A stretch of DNA of 64,000 nt, from assembly GCF_014282275.1 (NCBI RefSeq), contig NZ_VFIA01000008.1, positions 141,725 to 205,724 of the forward strand, written 5' to 3'. The notes below the pieces were generated by a model. It did no database searches and was not told the origin of the DNA. It was given only the letters and a program-made list of their open reading frames with translations. The stretch's first letter is position 1. Every line of letters begins with the position of its first letter. Origin of the DNA: Spirosoma utsteinense (GTDB taxonomy: Bacteria > Bacteroidota > Bacteroidia > Cytophagales > Spirosomataceae). Shown piece by piece: positions 41,211 to 50,086 of the stretch. The position numbers and the translations under genes were made by a program.

Positions 41211-41543
41211 GAGCGTGCTGATGAAGTAGCATTGCAAGTAAAATTACGGCATATTTGTTTGAAAATCCATCGTATGCCCTCCCGTTCTGAACTAACCTGA
41301 TTCGATAATAAGCGAACTGTGGAAGCCAGTGGGTCTGTTGAAGCTATACTTAATAGGGATCAGCAAGTTTTAGTAAGTATTGTGGAAAAACTGGCTATGG
41401 GACTGGAGCGTCATGGCAGGAAGGTTACCAACCATCGTGTGATGCCCGCTCAGGACATGGACGAGCGCGAAGGTGCCGGTCGCCCCGTGGTGGAGCCTTA
41501 TTGGCCGGACTAAAACGCGTGCGTGAACGATTCCTATCAGCAG
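41211..41543. other. Gene-poor stretch upstream of valS
   Basis: No gene I can support. A 64-aa plus-strand frame with a GTG start (41319-41513) is open but resembles no family and has no promoter or start-site support. The end of the stretch leads into a terminator-like hairpin. Confidence 0.4.
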
Positions 41544-41577
41544 CCCGTCCGGTATTTCCCGAGACGGGTTTATTTTT
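41544..41577 (+). terminator. Terminator-like hairpin in front of valS
   Basis: CCCGTC (41544-41549) pairs with GACGGG (41563-41568), inner CGG/CCG, followed by TTTATTTTT. It may end an upstream transcript or be part of a valS leader. TATTTTTG (41571-41578) inside it also matches a -7 element, without a clear -33 box. Confidence 0.5.
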
Positions 41578-41610
41578 GCACTCCAAACGGGTTCGGCCCG
41601 CTCACTTCGA

Positions 41611-44301
41611 ATGATCTCAAAGACATACGCACCCCAGGAAATTGAAGCTAAATGGTATCAGTATTGGCTCGATAACCAGTTTTTTAAATCGACACCCGAC
41701 GAGCGCGAGCCGTATACCATCGTCATTCCGCCCCCGAACGTGACGGGCGTGTTGCACATGGGCCATATGCTTAACAACACGATTCAGGACGTGCTGGTCC
41801 GCAAAGCCCGTATGGAAGGCAAAAACGCGTGCTGGGTTGCGGGTACCGACCACGCCAGTATTGCTACCGAAGCGAAAGTCGTAGCCATGCTGGCCGAACG
41901 CGGCATCAGCAAAAAAGACCTGACGCGCGACGAATTTCTGGCCTATGCCTGGGAATGGAAAGAAAAGTACGGCGGCATCATTCTGTCGCAGCTCCGTAAG
42001 ATCGGAGCTTCCTGCGACTGGGACCGCACGCGCTTCACGATGGAACCCGTTCTATACGACGCCGTGATCGACACATTTGTCGACCTCTACGAAAAAGGCA
42101 AGATATACCGGGGCGTTCGCATGGTCAACTGGGACCCGCAGGGAAAAACCGCCGTGTCTGACGAGGAGGTTATTACCAAAGAGGTTCAGCAGAAGCTGGT
42201 GTATATCCGCTACGCCATTGCCGGACAGCCCAACGAGTTTATCACCATCGCTACGGTTCGGCCGGAGACGATCATGGCCGATGCTGCTATTGCGGTCAAT
42301 CCAGAGGACGAACGTTATAAACACCTGCACGGCAAAAAAGCCATTATCCCCCTCATCGACCGGGAGATTCCAATTATCACGGATGAATACGTGACGATGG
42401 ATTTTGGAACGGGCTGTTTGAAAGTGACGCCTGCCCACGACCCGAACGACTACGCCCTCGGCATCAAGCACAACCTGCCCGTACTGGATATCCTCAACGA
42501 CGACGGGACGCTGAACGAGAAAGCACAGATCCTGATTGGTCAGGATCGGTTTGCGGCCCGGAAAGCGGTTATCAAGCTGCTCGAAGAAGCGGGTAATCTG
42601 GAAAAAGCTGAAGACTACAAGTCGAACGTTGGTTTCTCGGAACGGACCAACGCCGTGATCGAGCCGAAGCTATCGTTGCAGTGGTTCCTGAAAATGGAAG
42701 AGCTGGCAAAACCAGCGCTGGAAAACGTGATGAATGACACTATCCAGCTGTATCCGCCCAAGTTCAAGAATATGTACCGGTCCTGGATGGAGAACGTGCA
42801 TGACTGGTGTATCAGCCGCCAGTTGTGGTGGGGTCAGCGTATTCCGGCCTTTTACATGCAGGACGGAACCATCATTGTAGCCCGCAATAAGCACGAAGCG
42901 CTGGAGAAGGTACAGCACGAGAAGCTGCTTTTCGCCATGACCGAGGCCGACCTGACGCAGGACGAAGACGTACTCGATACCTGGTTTTCGTCGTGGCTGT
43001 GGCCTATGTCGGTCTTTCTGCCATCGGGCGACCCCAGTGATCCTAAAGCCGGACCAAACGATCTCGACTACTACTACCCAACCAATGACCTCGTTACGGC
43101 ACCGGAAATTCTGTTTTTCTGGGTGGCCCGGATGATCATTGCCGGTTACGAATACAAAGGAGAAGCGCCGTTCAAAAATGTGTACCTGACCGGTATTGTC
43201 CGGGACAAGCAGGGACGTAAAATGTCCAAGTCGCTGGGCAACTCGCCCGATCCGCTCGACCTCATCGATCAGTACGGGGCCGATGGCGTTCGTACGGGCA
43301 TGCTCTTCAGCTCCCCCGCCGGTAACGACTTGCCCTTCGATGAGAAGCTGGTAGAGCAGGGGCGTAACTTCAGCAACAAGATCTGGAACGCCTTCCGGCT
43401 GGTAAAAGGCTGGACGCTTGAAGATGCAGGAAAGGAGGATGCAGGAACGGAGAACGGAGGAGAGAGAGAGGAGAAAGCGGATTTGCCGTTGAAATGGTTC
43501 GAGGCCAAGCTAAACGCAACGCTGACGCAGATCGAAGACGATTTCAGCAAGTTCCGTATTTCCGATGCGTTGCAGGCTATTTATAAGTTAATCTGGGACG
43601 ATTTCTGTTCGCAGTATCTAGAACTGATCAAACCCGCATTCGATACGGCCACCGGAACGGCTCAACCCATCGATCGGGCTACGTACGAAGCAACGATCAA
43701 CTTCTTCGAGCGGCTCATGTGCCTGGCGCACCCCTTCATGCCATTCATTACGGAAGAGATCTGGCAGGAGATTCGGGAGCGCAAACACGGGGAGAGTATC
43801 TGCGTGGCTCCGTTCCCGCAGCCGGGGGCCATCGATATGTCGATCCTGACCAGTTTCGAGACGCTGTTCGAGGTTATCTCCAACGTGCGCAATATTCGGA
43901 ATGCCAAGCAGATCTCGCCGAAAACCGCCTTGCCGCTGTCCATTAAAACCAGCCAGCCGGGACCGTTCCAGACACTCGAATCGCTGATTCAAAAAATGGC
44001 TAATGTATCGTCCATCAACTACGTCGATGAAAAATCGGGTGGGTTATCGTTCCTGATCAAAGGCGATGAGTTCTTTGTCGACATTGCCGGCGAGATCGAC
44101 GTGGAGCAGGAGTTGGAAGCCACGCGCAAGGACCTGGAGTACCAGATTGGTTTTCGGGAATCAACCCTGAAAAAACTGTCGAACGAGCGGTTTGTCGCCA
44201 ATGCTAAACCAGATGTGGTAGACCGCGAGCGACAGAAACTTGCCGATGCCGAAGCCAAAATTCAGGCTCTGGAACAACGGTTACAGGATTTGGCTCTGTA
44301 G
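41611..44301 (+). CDS. valS: Valyl-tRNA synthetase
   Basis: An 896-aa class I synthetase. The HIGH motif is PPPNVTGVLHMGHMLNNT (about 46-63), the KMSKS loop is [16 protein letters not shown], the editing domain contains ATVRPETIMADAAIAV, and a C-terminal coiled coil follows (about 835-890, LEYQIGFRESTLKKLSNERF). A Glu/Gly-rich insertion encoded by purine-rich repetitive DNA (about 43424-43485, DAGKEDAGTENGGEREE) sits after the KMSKS/anticodon-domain junction and looks lineage-specific. Confidence 0.97.
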   Translation: MISKTYAPQEIEAKWYQYWLDNQFFKSTPDEREPYTIVIPPPNVTGVLHMGHMLNNTIQDVLVRKARMEGKNACWVAGTDHASIATEAKVVAMLAERGISKKDLTRDEFLAYAWEWKEKYGGIILSQLRKIGASCDWDRTRFTMEPVLYDAVIDTFVDLYEKGKIYRGVRMVNWDPQGKTAVSDEEVITKEVQQKLVYIRYAIAGQPNEFITIATVRPETIMADAAIAVNPEDERYKHLHGKKAIIPLIDREIPIITDEYVTMDFGTGCLKVTPAHDPNDYALGIKHNLPVLDILNDDGTLNEKAQILIGQDRFAARKAVIKLLEEAGNLEKAEDYKSNVGFSERTNAVIEPKLSLQWFLKMEELAKPALENVMNDTIQLYPPKFKNMYRSWMENVHDWCISRQLWWGQRIPAFYMQDGTIIVARNKHEALEKVQHEKLLFAMTEADLTQDEDVLDTWFSSWLWPMSVFLPSGDPSDPKAGPNDLDYYYPTNDLVTAPEILFFWVARMIIAGYEYKGEAPFKNVYLTGIVRDKQGRKMSKSLGNSPDPLDLIDQYGADGVRTGMLFSSPAGNDLPFDEKLVEQGRNFSNKIWNAFRLVKGWTLEDAGKEDAGTENGGEREEKADLPLKWFEAKLNATLTQIEDDFSKFRISDALQAIYKLIWDDFCSQYLELIKPAFDTATGTAQPIDRATYEATINFFERLMCLAHPFMPFITEEIWQEIRERKHGESICVAPFPQPGAIDMSILTSFETLFEVISNVRNIRNAKQISPKTALPLSIKTSQPGPFQTLESLIQKMANVSSINYVDEKSGGLSFLIKGDEFFVDIAGEIDVEQELEATRKDLEYQIGFRESTLKKLSNERFVANAKPDVVDRERQKLADAEAKIQALEQRLQDLAL

Positions 44302-44323
44302 TTGAGTGAACCTTACGTTGATG

Positions 44324-44363
44324 CGCGCTCACTGCCAGGATACTACAATTGGCGGTGAGCGCG
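44324..44363 (+). terminator. Terminator-like hairpin after valS
   Basis: 14-bp arms with one mismatch (44324-44337, 44350-44363), 23 bp after the valS stop, followed by AAATTCTTT. Confidence 0.6.
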
Positions 44364-44469
44364 AAATTCTTTCCGCTCCCTAAGTTTCATTACTATTTAT
44401 CACGTAATACTACAAAAAGGTGCTTAAAAAATTGTACAATTGCTATTGAAACAGAACACGACTTCCTTG

Positions 44470-44988
44470 ATGAACAAGTGCATATTCCTAGACCGTGATG
44501 GCGTATTGAATGAAGACCGAACAGATTATGTCTATCGGGTCGAAGATTTCATCATTCCAGAAGGCGTTCCTGAAGCATTGCGCGCATTAAAAGAGGCCGG
44601 CTATCTGCTGATCGTCATTACCAATCAGGCGGGCATTGCCAAGGGTCTATACACGCGCGCCGATGTGATGGCCTGCTACCAGTATCTACAGGACCAGTGT
44701 GATCACGTGATCGACGCCATTTACTACAGCCCGCATCATCCCGCCTACGATAGCCATTCGCTTACCCGCAAACCAGACTCACTGTTGCTGGAAAAGGCAA
44801 TCGCCAAATACAATATTCTCCCCGACGAGTCCTGGATGATTGGCGATGCCCTGCGCGATATGCAGGCTGGCAAACGTGTTGGCGTTCGTACCGTACGTAT
44901 TGCAGAAACAGTTCATCCTACACCCGAGTGCGACGGCTTTGCGCCAAACCTGCTCGAAGCGTCGCGGTTCGTACTCGCGCAGGCATAA
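44470..44988 (+). CDS. HAD-family phosphatase, GmhB/HisB-N-like
   Basis: 172 aa from ATG 44470 (MNKCIFLDRDGVLNEDRTDY). HAD motifs are FLDRDGVLNED (DxD), VITNQAGIAKG, TRKPDSLLLEKA (Lys) and SWMIGDALRDMQAG (acidic pair). This is the architecture of heptose-1,7-bisphosphate phosphatase. The cysteines of the usual zinc loop are absent here (YYSPHHPAYDSHS), so the substrate is uncertain. Confidence 0.85.
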   Translation: MNKCIFLDRDGVLNEDRTDYVYRVEDFIIPEGVPEALRALKEAGYLLIVITNQAGIAKGLYTRADVMACYQYLQDQCDHVIDAIYYSPHHPAYDSHSLTRKPDSLLLEKAIAKYNILPDESWMIGDALRDMQAGKRVGVRTVRIAETVHPTPECDGFAPNLLEASRFVLAQA

Positions 44989-44990
44989 AA

Positions 44991-45028
44991 AAAACGACTA
45001 TCAGCCCTAGGAGCTGGTAGTCGTTTTT
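44991..45028. terminator. Bidirectional terminator
   Basis: 15-bp arms (44991-45005 and 45013-45027) with one G-U/mismatch, flanked by A-run and T-run, between the convergent HAD gene (stop 44988) and small lipoprotein gene (stop 45048). Confidence 0.8.
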
Positions 45029-45047
45029 CAACAAATCGGTTCGTTTC

Positions 45048-45173
45048 TTACGCCCGAACCTGCGCCGACGCGGGTTTCTGTACGCTCCCGTAGGCCGGAC
45101 ACGAACTCTTGCGGGAACATGATCCAAGCGACAGGGTCGCCAGCACAGCACCAAAAATCAGTAGCTTTTTCAT
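45048..45173 (-). CDS. Small lipoprotein (41 aa)
   Basis: MKKLLIFGAVLATLSLGSCS is a clear lipoprotein signal with lipobox LGSC (Cys19). The mature part is about 22 residues, basic, with one further Cys (SCPAY). No domain. Such tiny Cys-anchored lipoproteins are common in Bacteroidota, and the function is unknown. It ends just before the shared terminator. Confidence 0.72.
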   Translation of the reverse strand: MKKLLIFGAVLATLSLGSCSRKSSCPAYGSVQKPASAQVRA

Positions 45174-45316
45174 GAATACGTTAGCGTCTTTTTCTTAATT
45201 ATCAGTCTATTAAACGAATATAGATAATAAAACGGTACATGATTCCTGAAAAACAGTGAGTCTACCGATAAACTCTTTTTAACCAACAACCGGATGGTGT
45301 TCGCTAAAAAGAGCAA

Positions 45317-46810
45317 CTACCTTGCCACAATTGCTTCGGCTTCGGCCTCTTCCGTTTCTTCCCGCTCTTCGGCCGCTTCGGTAGCTTCCAGTTCGGTCAT
45401 TCCGGGTTCGGCACCGCCATAGCCAAGAATTTTGAGCATCACTTCGCTGTTTTGCTCGGGTGCAAACAAACGAGTCCGCAAGTTGCCTTCATCGTCTTTG
45501 TCGACAATGACGTGCTGCGGGGCCGGAATCAGACAGTGTTGAATCCCCCCGTAGCCGCCCAGTGATTCCTGGTAAGCACCCGTGTGGAACAGTCCAATGT
45601 ACTGGTCCTCGGCTTCCTGGTCAAAAATGGGCAGGTATAGGTCGGCACTGTGTGCTTCGGTATTGTAGAAATCGTGTGAGTCGCAGGTTAGGCCACCGAG
45701 GTTGACTTTCTGGTACGGATTTTCCCAGTTGTTGACCGACAGCATAATGTATTTCTGGCCCAGCCCCCACGAATCGGGTAATTGGGTAATGAACGACCCG
45801 TCGATCATGTACCACAGCTCTTTATCGTTCTGTAGTTTCTGGTCGATTACCCGGTAAATAACCGCGCCACTCTCGCCCACCGTAAATGAGCCAAACTCCG
45901 TAAAGATGTTCGGCACCGGTACGTTGTTCTTGTTACAGATCCACTGGATGCTTTCCACGATCTGGTCGATCATGGCCTGGTAATTATACGTGAACTGGAA
46001 CGAGGTCTGGATAGGCATACCGCCCCCGATATCGATCGAGTCGAGATCAGGGCAGATTTTAGCCAGTTCGCAGTATTTGTACATGAACCGGCTTAGTTCA
46101 CTCCAGTAATAGGCACTGTCTTTAATACCGGTGTTAATGAAAAAATGCAGCATTTTGAGCTTGAACCGCTCATTAGGCTGAATTTTGCTCCGGTACAATT
46201 CATTGACATCGCTATAGCGGATGCCCAGCCGCGACGTGTAAAAGTCGAAGGCAGGCTCTTCATCGGTGGCAATACGAATACCAAAGTTGACGGACTCAGC
46301 GGTTACCGAACTCTCATAGGCCTCAATTTCTTTGAGGTTGTCGAGTACCGGAATACAATTAACGAATCCTTCATTGATGAGTTCGCTGATGTACTGCGTA
46401 TACAGCGGTCGTTTATAGCCGTTGCAAACGATGTAGGTGCTTTTTGATATCTTCCCGGACTTATACAACTCCCTCAGAATAGGAATATCGTAGGCAGAAG
46501 AGGTTTCGAGATGAACGTTATTCTTGAGTACTTCTTCGAGGACAAACTTGAAGTGGGATGATTTCGTACAGTAGCAGTACGTGTAGTTTCCCTTGTAGTT
46601 ATACCGTTTCATGGCATTTCTGAACAGCAGTTTGGCATGTTCGATATGCTCGGTGATTTTCGGTAAGTACGTCAGTTTAAGGGGCGTACCATACTCTTTG
46701 ACAATGTCCATCAAAGGGACGTTGTTGAACATCAGTTCATTATTCTCAACATTGAACTCCCGCGTAGGGAATTCGAATGTCTGATCAATCAGGTCATAGT
46801 ATGTCTTCAT
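45317..46810 (-). CDS. speA: Arginine decarboxylase-like PLP enzyme
   Basis: A 497-aa fold III PLP decarboxylase. YCYCTKSSHFKFVLEEVL carries the PLP lysine, IDIGGGMPIQ the phosphate loop, and LTCDSHDFYNTEAHSADLYL the active-site Cys-Asp region. It should make agmatine from arginine, the first step to polyamines. It is shorter than E. coli SpeA but matches the Bacteroidota type. The C-terminal tail is almost pure Glu/Ala (TELEATEAAEEREETEEAEA). Confidence 0.87.
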   Translation of the reverse strand: MKTYYDLIDQTFEFPTREFNVENNELMFNNVPLMDIVKEYGTPLKLTYLPKITEHIEHAKLLFRNAMKRYNYKGNYTYCYCTKSSHFKFVLEEVLKNNVHLETSSAYDIPILRELYKSGKISKSTYIVCNGYKRPLYTQYISELINEGFVNCIPVLDNLKEIEAYESSVTAESVNFGIRIATDEEPAFDFYTSRLGIRYSDVNELYRSKIQPNERFKLKMLHFFINTGIKDSAYYWSELSRFMYKYCELAKICPDLDSIDIGGGMPIQTSFQFTYNYQAMIDQIVESIQWICNKNNVPVPNIFTEFGSFTVGESGAVIYRVIDQKLQNDKELWYMIDGSFITQLPDSWGLGQKYIMLSVNNWENPYQKVNLGGLTCDSHDFYNTEAHSADLYLPIFDQEAEDQYIGLFHTGAYQESLGGYGGIQHCLIPAPQHVIVDKDDEGNLRTRLFAPEQNSEVMLKILGYGGAEPGMTELEATEAAEEREETEEAEAEAIVAR

Positions 46811-46978
46811 CCCTACGTACGACGCATAAATTAGGGTTTGTGGTTATTAGAAAAACAGGCGCGAAAATGGCAACTCTACCGGTTCTTTCCAAGTAAAGTC
46901 TGATTGCAAGTTAGTCAACGAAAAAGAGGGGGGTTTGATTCGGAAATGATCGAAATTTAATACTCCCGAAATACGTCG

Positions 46979-46986
46979 TACTTTTG
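46979..46986 (+). promoter_or_regulatory. Likely -7 element of mpl
   Basis: TACTTTTG, a full TAnnTTTG match, with TTT (46956-46958) at N20 as a weak -33 box, 25 bp upstream of the mpl ATG. Confidence 0.45.
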
Positions 46987-47011
46987 TGATTCGACACGAC
47001 AAATATTCTGA

Positions 47012-48385
47012 ATGCCTCAGGCCATCCACTTCATCTCCATCGGCGGCAGTGCCATGCACAATCTCGCCCTGGCACTCCAGCAGCAGGGGTATATCATTAC
47101 CGGCTCCGACGACGAGATCTACGAACCATCCCGAACACGTTTGGCACAGCACGGCCTGCTCCCCGCCGAAATGGGCTGGTTTCCGGCCGCTATTCACGCG
47201 GGTCTGGATGCGGTTATCGTTGGTATGCACGCCCGAAAAGACAATCCGGAGCTGATCGAAGCCCAGGTGCTGGGATTGCCCATCTATTCCTATCCTGAAT
47301 ATATTTACCGGCAAAGCCAGCAGAAACAGCGGGTAGTCATTGCCGGCAGCCATGGCAAGACAACGATCACGGCCATGATCCTGCACGTGCTGAAGTATCA
47401 CAACCGCACGTTCGATTACCTCGTTGGCGCGCAGATCGACGGGTTTGAAACGATGGCGAAGCTATCGCTCAACGCACCCGTCATTATCATTGAGGGTGAC
47501 GAATACGGCTCCTCCCCCATTGATACACAACCCAAGTTTCTGCATTACCAACCGCACATTGCGCTAATCAGTGGTATTGCCTGGGACCATGTCAACATCT
47601 ACCCAACCTGGGATCAATATGTTCACCAGTTTGAACTGCTGGCCGAAGGCATGCCAAAAGCGGGTATTCTGATCTTTGATGAGACCGACGATATGCTCGA
47701 CATTATCGGTCAGAAAGAGCGTGCCGATATTACCAAGGTTCCCTACGAAGCGCATCCCAACGAAATTGTTGATGGGAAGACGTACCTCCTCACGAAACAG
47801 AAAAGCCGGATTCCAGTGCTCCTGTTTGGTGAGCATAACATGAAAAATATTGCCGGAGCAATGACCGTGCTCGATCGTATCGGCATTACAGACACCCAGT
47901 TCTACGAAGCGATTCCAACCTTCAAAGGGGCGGCCGGCCGGCTGGAAAAAGTAGCCAGCGCCGGAAACCGAATCCTGTTTCGTGATTTTGCCCACGCGCC
48001 TTCCAAAGTCGAAGCGACCACCGAAGCTGTTAAGCGACAGTATCCGGGCCGGAAACTACTGGCGGCTGTTGAACTACACACATTCAGTAGTTTGAACCGG
48101 GCGTTTCTGGATCAGTACAAGGGATGCCTGGATGCGGCCGACGAAGCGATCGTTTACTTCGACGCCCATACGTTTGCCGTTAAACGACTCGAACCGATCA
48201 CGCCCGACGATGTCATTGCCGCCTTCGACCGACCCAAGCTGCGTGTCTTCACCGACACCCGTGAACTACAGGCCTATCTGGTTGAGCAGCATAACGCAGC
48301 CGATGTATTTCTTCTCATGAGCTCCGGTTCATTTGGCGGTCTGGAACTGAATGTGTTGGCGGAGAAATTGGTAACCGGCCTTTAG
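47012..48385 (+). CDS. mpl: UDP-MurNAc:L-Ala-gamma-D-Glu-meso-DAP ligase (Mpl)
   Basis: A 457-aa Mur ligase that attaches recycled murein tripeptide to UDP-MurNAc. IHFISIGGSAMHNLALALQQ is the N-terminal domain, with A-instead-of-G as in Mpl. VVIAGSHGKTTITAMIL is the ATP loop, IIIEGDEYGSS and SGIAWDHVNIYPTW are Mpl-type signatures, and FRDFAHAPSKVEAT lies in the C-terminal domain. Length is usual. Confidence 0.93.
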   Translation: MPQAIHFISIGGSAMHNLALALQQQGYIITGSDDEIYEPSRTRLAQHGLLPAEMGWFPAAIHAGLDAVIVGMHARKDNPELIEAQVLGLPIYSYPEYIYRQSQQKQRVVIAGSHGKTTITAMILHVLKYHNRTFDYLVGAQIDGFETMAKLSLNAPVIIIEGDEYGSSPIDTQPKFLHYQPHIALISGIAWDHVNIYPTWDQYVHQFELLAEGMPKAGILIFDETDDMLDIIGQKERADITKVPYEAHPNEIVDGKTYLLTKQKSRIPVLLFGEHNMKNIAGAMTVLDRIGITDTQFYEAIPTFKGAAGRLEKVASAGNRILFRDFAHAPSKVEATTEAVKRQYPGRKLLAAVELHTFSSLNRAFLDQYKGCLDAADEAIVYFDAHTFAVKRLEPITPDDVIAAFDRPKLRVFTDTRELQAYLVEQHNAADVFLLMSSGSFGGLELNVLAEKLVTGL

Positions 48386-48417
48386 CCGTAACGCTACCCT
48401 ACAAACCAAGCAAACTT

Positions 48418-48978
48418 GTGGCAACTCAAAGCATTGTTGTTTACTGCGCGTCGAGTCTCGGCGTGAATCCTGTTTATAATGAGGTGGCCGTCGAACTCGG
48501 TCAGAAAATGGCTGCCCGTAATATCCGGCTCATTTACGGGGGCGGTGGCTTCGGCCTGATGGGTAACGTGGCCGATGCCGTGCTGCAAAGCGGGGGTGAA
48601 GTGACGGGGGTCATCCCTAATTTTCTGGCCGATCTGGAAGTCGCGCACAACACCCTTACCGAAATTCACTTTGTAGAGACCATGCACGAGCGCAAATACC
48701 GCATGGTACAACTGGCAAAAGGGGTTATTGCGCTCCCCGGCGGTTATGGTACGCTCGACGAACTGTTCGAGATTCTGGCCTGGCGGCAGCTCAAGTTATA
48801 CGAAGGGCCCATTGCTATTATTAATACCAACGGCTATTACGATCTTATACTTCAGCAACTCGACCGCATGGTCGCTGACGGTTTTCTGAAAGCTGAAAAC
48901 CGTCAGCTGCTGCTGGTGGCCGAATCGGTCGATGAGGTATTGGAAATGATTGCCACCTTCTGGGACGATACGCTCTAA
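48418..48978 (+). CDS. LOG-family protein (TIGR00730)
   Basis: A 186-aa protein with GTG start. YGGGGFGLMGNVADAVL and LPGGYGTLDELFEILAW are the PGGxGTxxE lysine-decarboxylase-like/LOG motifs. Homologues hydrolyse nucleotide 5'-monophosphates such as cytokinin riboside monophosphate. The substrate here is unknown. It lies 32 bp after mpl and is likely cotranscribed. Confidence 0.93.
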   Translation: MATQSIVVYCASSLGVNPVYNEVAVELGQKMAARNIRLIYGGGGFGLMGNVADAVLQSGGEVTGVIPNFLADLEVAHNTLTEIHFVETMHERKYRMVQLAKGVIALPGGYGTLDELFEILAWRQLKLYEGPIAIINTNGYYDLILQQLDRMVADGFLKAENRQLLLVAESVDEVLEMIATFWDDTL

Positions 48979-48987
48979 GTTATTTTC

Positions 48988-49722
48988 TCACGACTGGTTT
49001 TTAAACAGTTCCGGATCATCCAACATCCCCTGTATCGCCCGACCTGTTTGTTCGAGCGATTGCAGGTGTGTGACCTGGTTAGGCTGGGGATTAGTGCCCG
49101 ATAAGGCCCGAATGTCGTTAAGCATCGGCTCTACCAGTGGTTTGAGCCGATAGGCCAGAAAACGCAGCAGGTTTCTTCGACCCACGGTGGCCTGATCGAG
49201 TTCGTGCTGAAGCTTGTCTCGTTCTGCTTTCGCTTTTCTTAACTCGAAATGCGTATTTACTAATCGAGCGAGCGATTTCAACGCAAGCAACTGATTGTCT
49301 GTCAGGGTACGGGGGCGGCTATCAATCACGCAGAGCGAGCCCAGTGCATAACCATCGTCGCTCGTTAAGGGAACGCCCGCATAGAATATAACATTAGGGA
49401 TACCCGTCGTGAGAGGATTATCCGAAAAACGGTCGTCGAGCCGGGCATCGGGTACAACAAAAATTTCGTCCGGCTGTAAAATAGCATGAGCACAAAACGA
49501 GTGCTCACGGGGCGTTTCGCCCACTTTTAATCCCTGGCTTGACTTAAACCACTGCCTGTTAGCGTCGATCAGGCTAATGGATGATACAGGCGTCCGACAT
49601 ATTTCGGATGCCATTCGGGTTACGTCGTCATAAATGTCTTCGGCAGGCGTATCCAGCAGATTATGGTCTGCCAGCGCCTTAAGCCGGGCCTTCTCATTTT
49701 CAGGTAATGCAGCTGCTTTCAT
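48988..49722 (-). CDS. GAF-domain protein
   Basis: A 244-aa cytosolic protein. The GAF domain occupies about 20-165: ITRMASEICRTPVSSISLID region, QWFKSSQGLKVGETPREHSF, CAHAIL and GVPLTSDDGYALGSLCVIDS. Afterwards comes a helical segment (ELRKAKAERDKLQHELDQAT ...) resembling a dimerisation helix without the His motif and without an ATPase domain. It is probably a sensor subunit of the signalling cluster that starts on the other strand. The ligand is unknown. Confidence 0.85.
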   Translation of the reverse strand: MKAAALPENEKARLKALADHNLLDTPAEDIYDDVTRMASEICRTPVSSISLIDANRQWFKSSQGLKVGETPREHSFCAHAILQPDEIFVVPDARLDDRFSDNPLTTGIPNVIFYAGVPLTSDDGYALGSLCVIDSRPRTLTDNQLLALKSLARLVNTHFELRKAKAERDKLQHELDQATVGRRNLLRFLAYRLKPLVEPMLNDIRALSGTNPQPNQVTHLQSLEQTGRAIQGMLDDPELFKNQS

Positions 49723-50086
49723 TCGTATTTAGTACATATGGTTTTGCTAATGCCCATTTTGGCCTGTCATTTCTTACTTGAATAATCAATACTTATCATA
49801 CAATCCATAAGTCGTCAATTTAGATATTTCAACTATAATTTTTACAATTAAGATTATTATTTCACTCTATCTTGACAAAAATTAGCATAAATAGTTATTC
49901 TTTTAATTTTTCAGTTACTAAATAAGCAGGCAATGATGTTTTGCACTTACGGTACAATAGGTGACTATTTCATAAAAATATGGTCATGTCATAGTGCTCA
50001 TGACTTTTTGGTCATTTCGATTGGGACAAGTCATTCGCTACGATCAATACAGGTTTGCACCTTTCAAACCAGGTATCGACCCTTTT
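49723..50086. other. Divergent intergenic region of the signalling cluster
   Basis: 364 bp, markedly AT-rich around 49790-49930, between a minus-strand GAF gene and a plus-strand hybrid protein gene. No consensus TAnnTTTG with a matching TTG was found on either strand, and no gene is supported. Confidence 0.4.

Noticed and set aside
41319..41513. 64-aa plus-strand ORF with GTG start
   Set aside because: No family resemblance, no promoter, atypical composition, and no partner gene. It may be a remnant, but coding cannot be supported.
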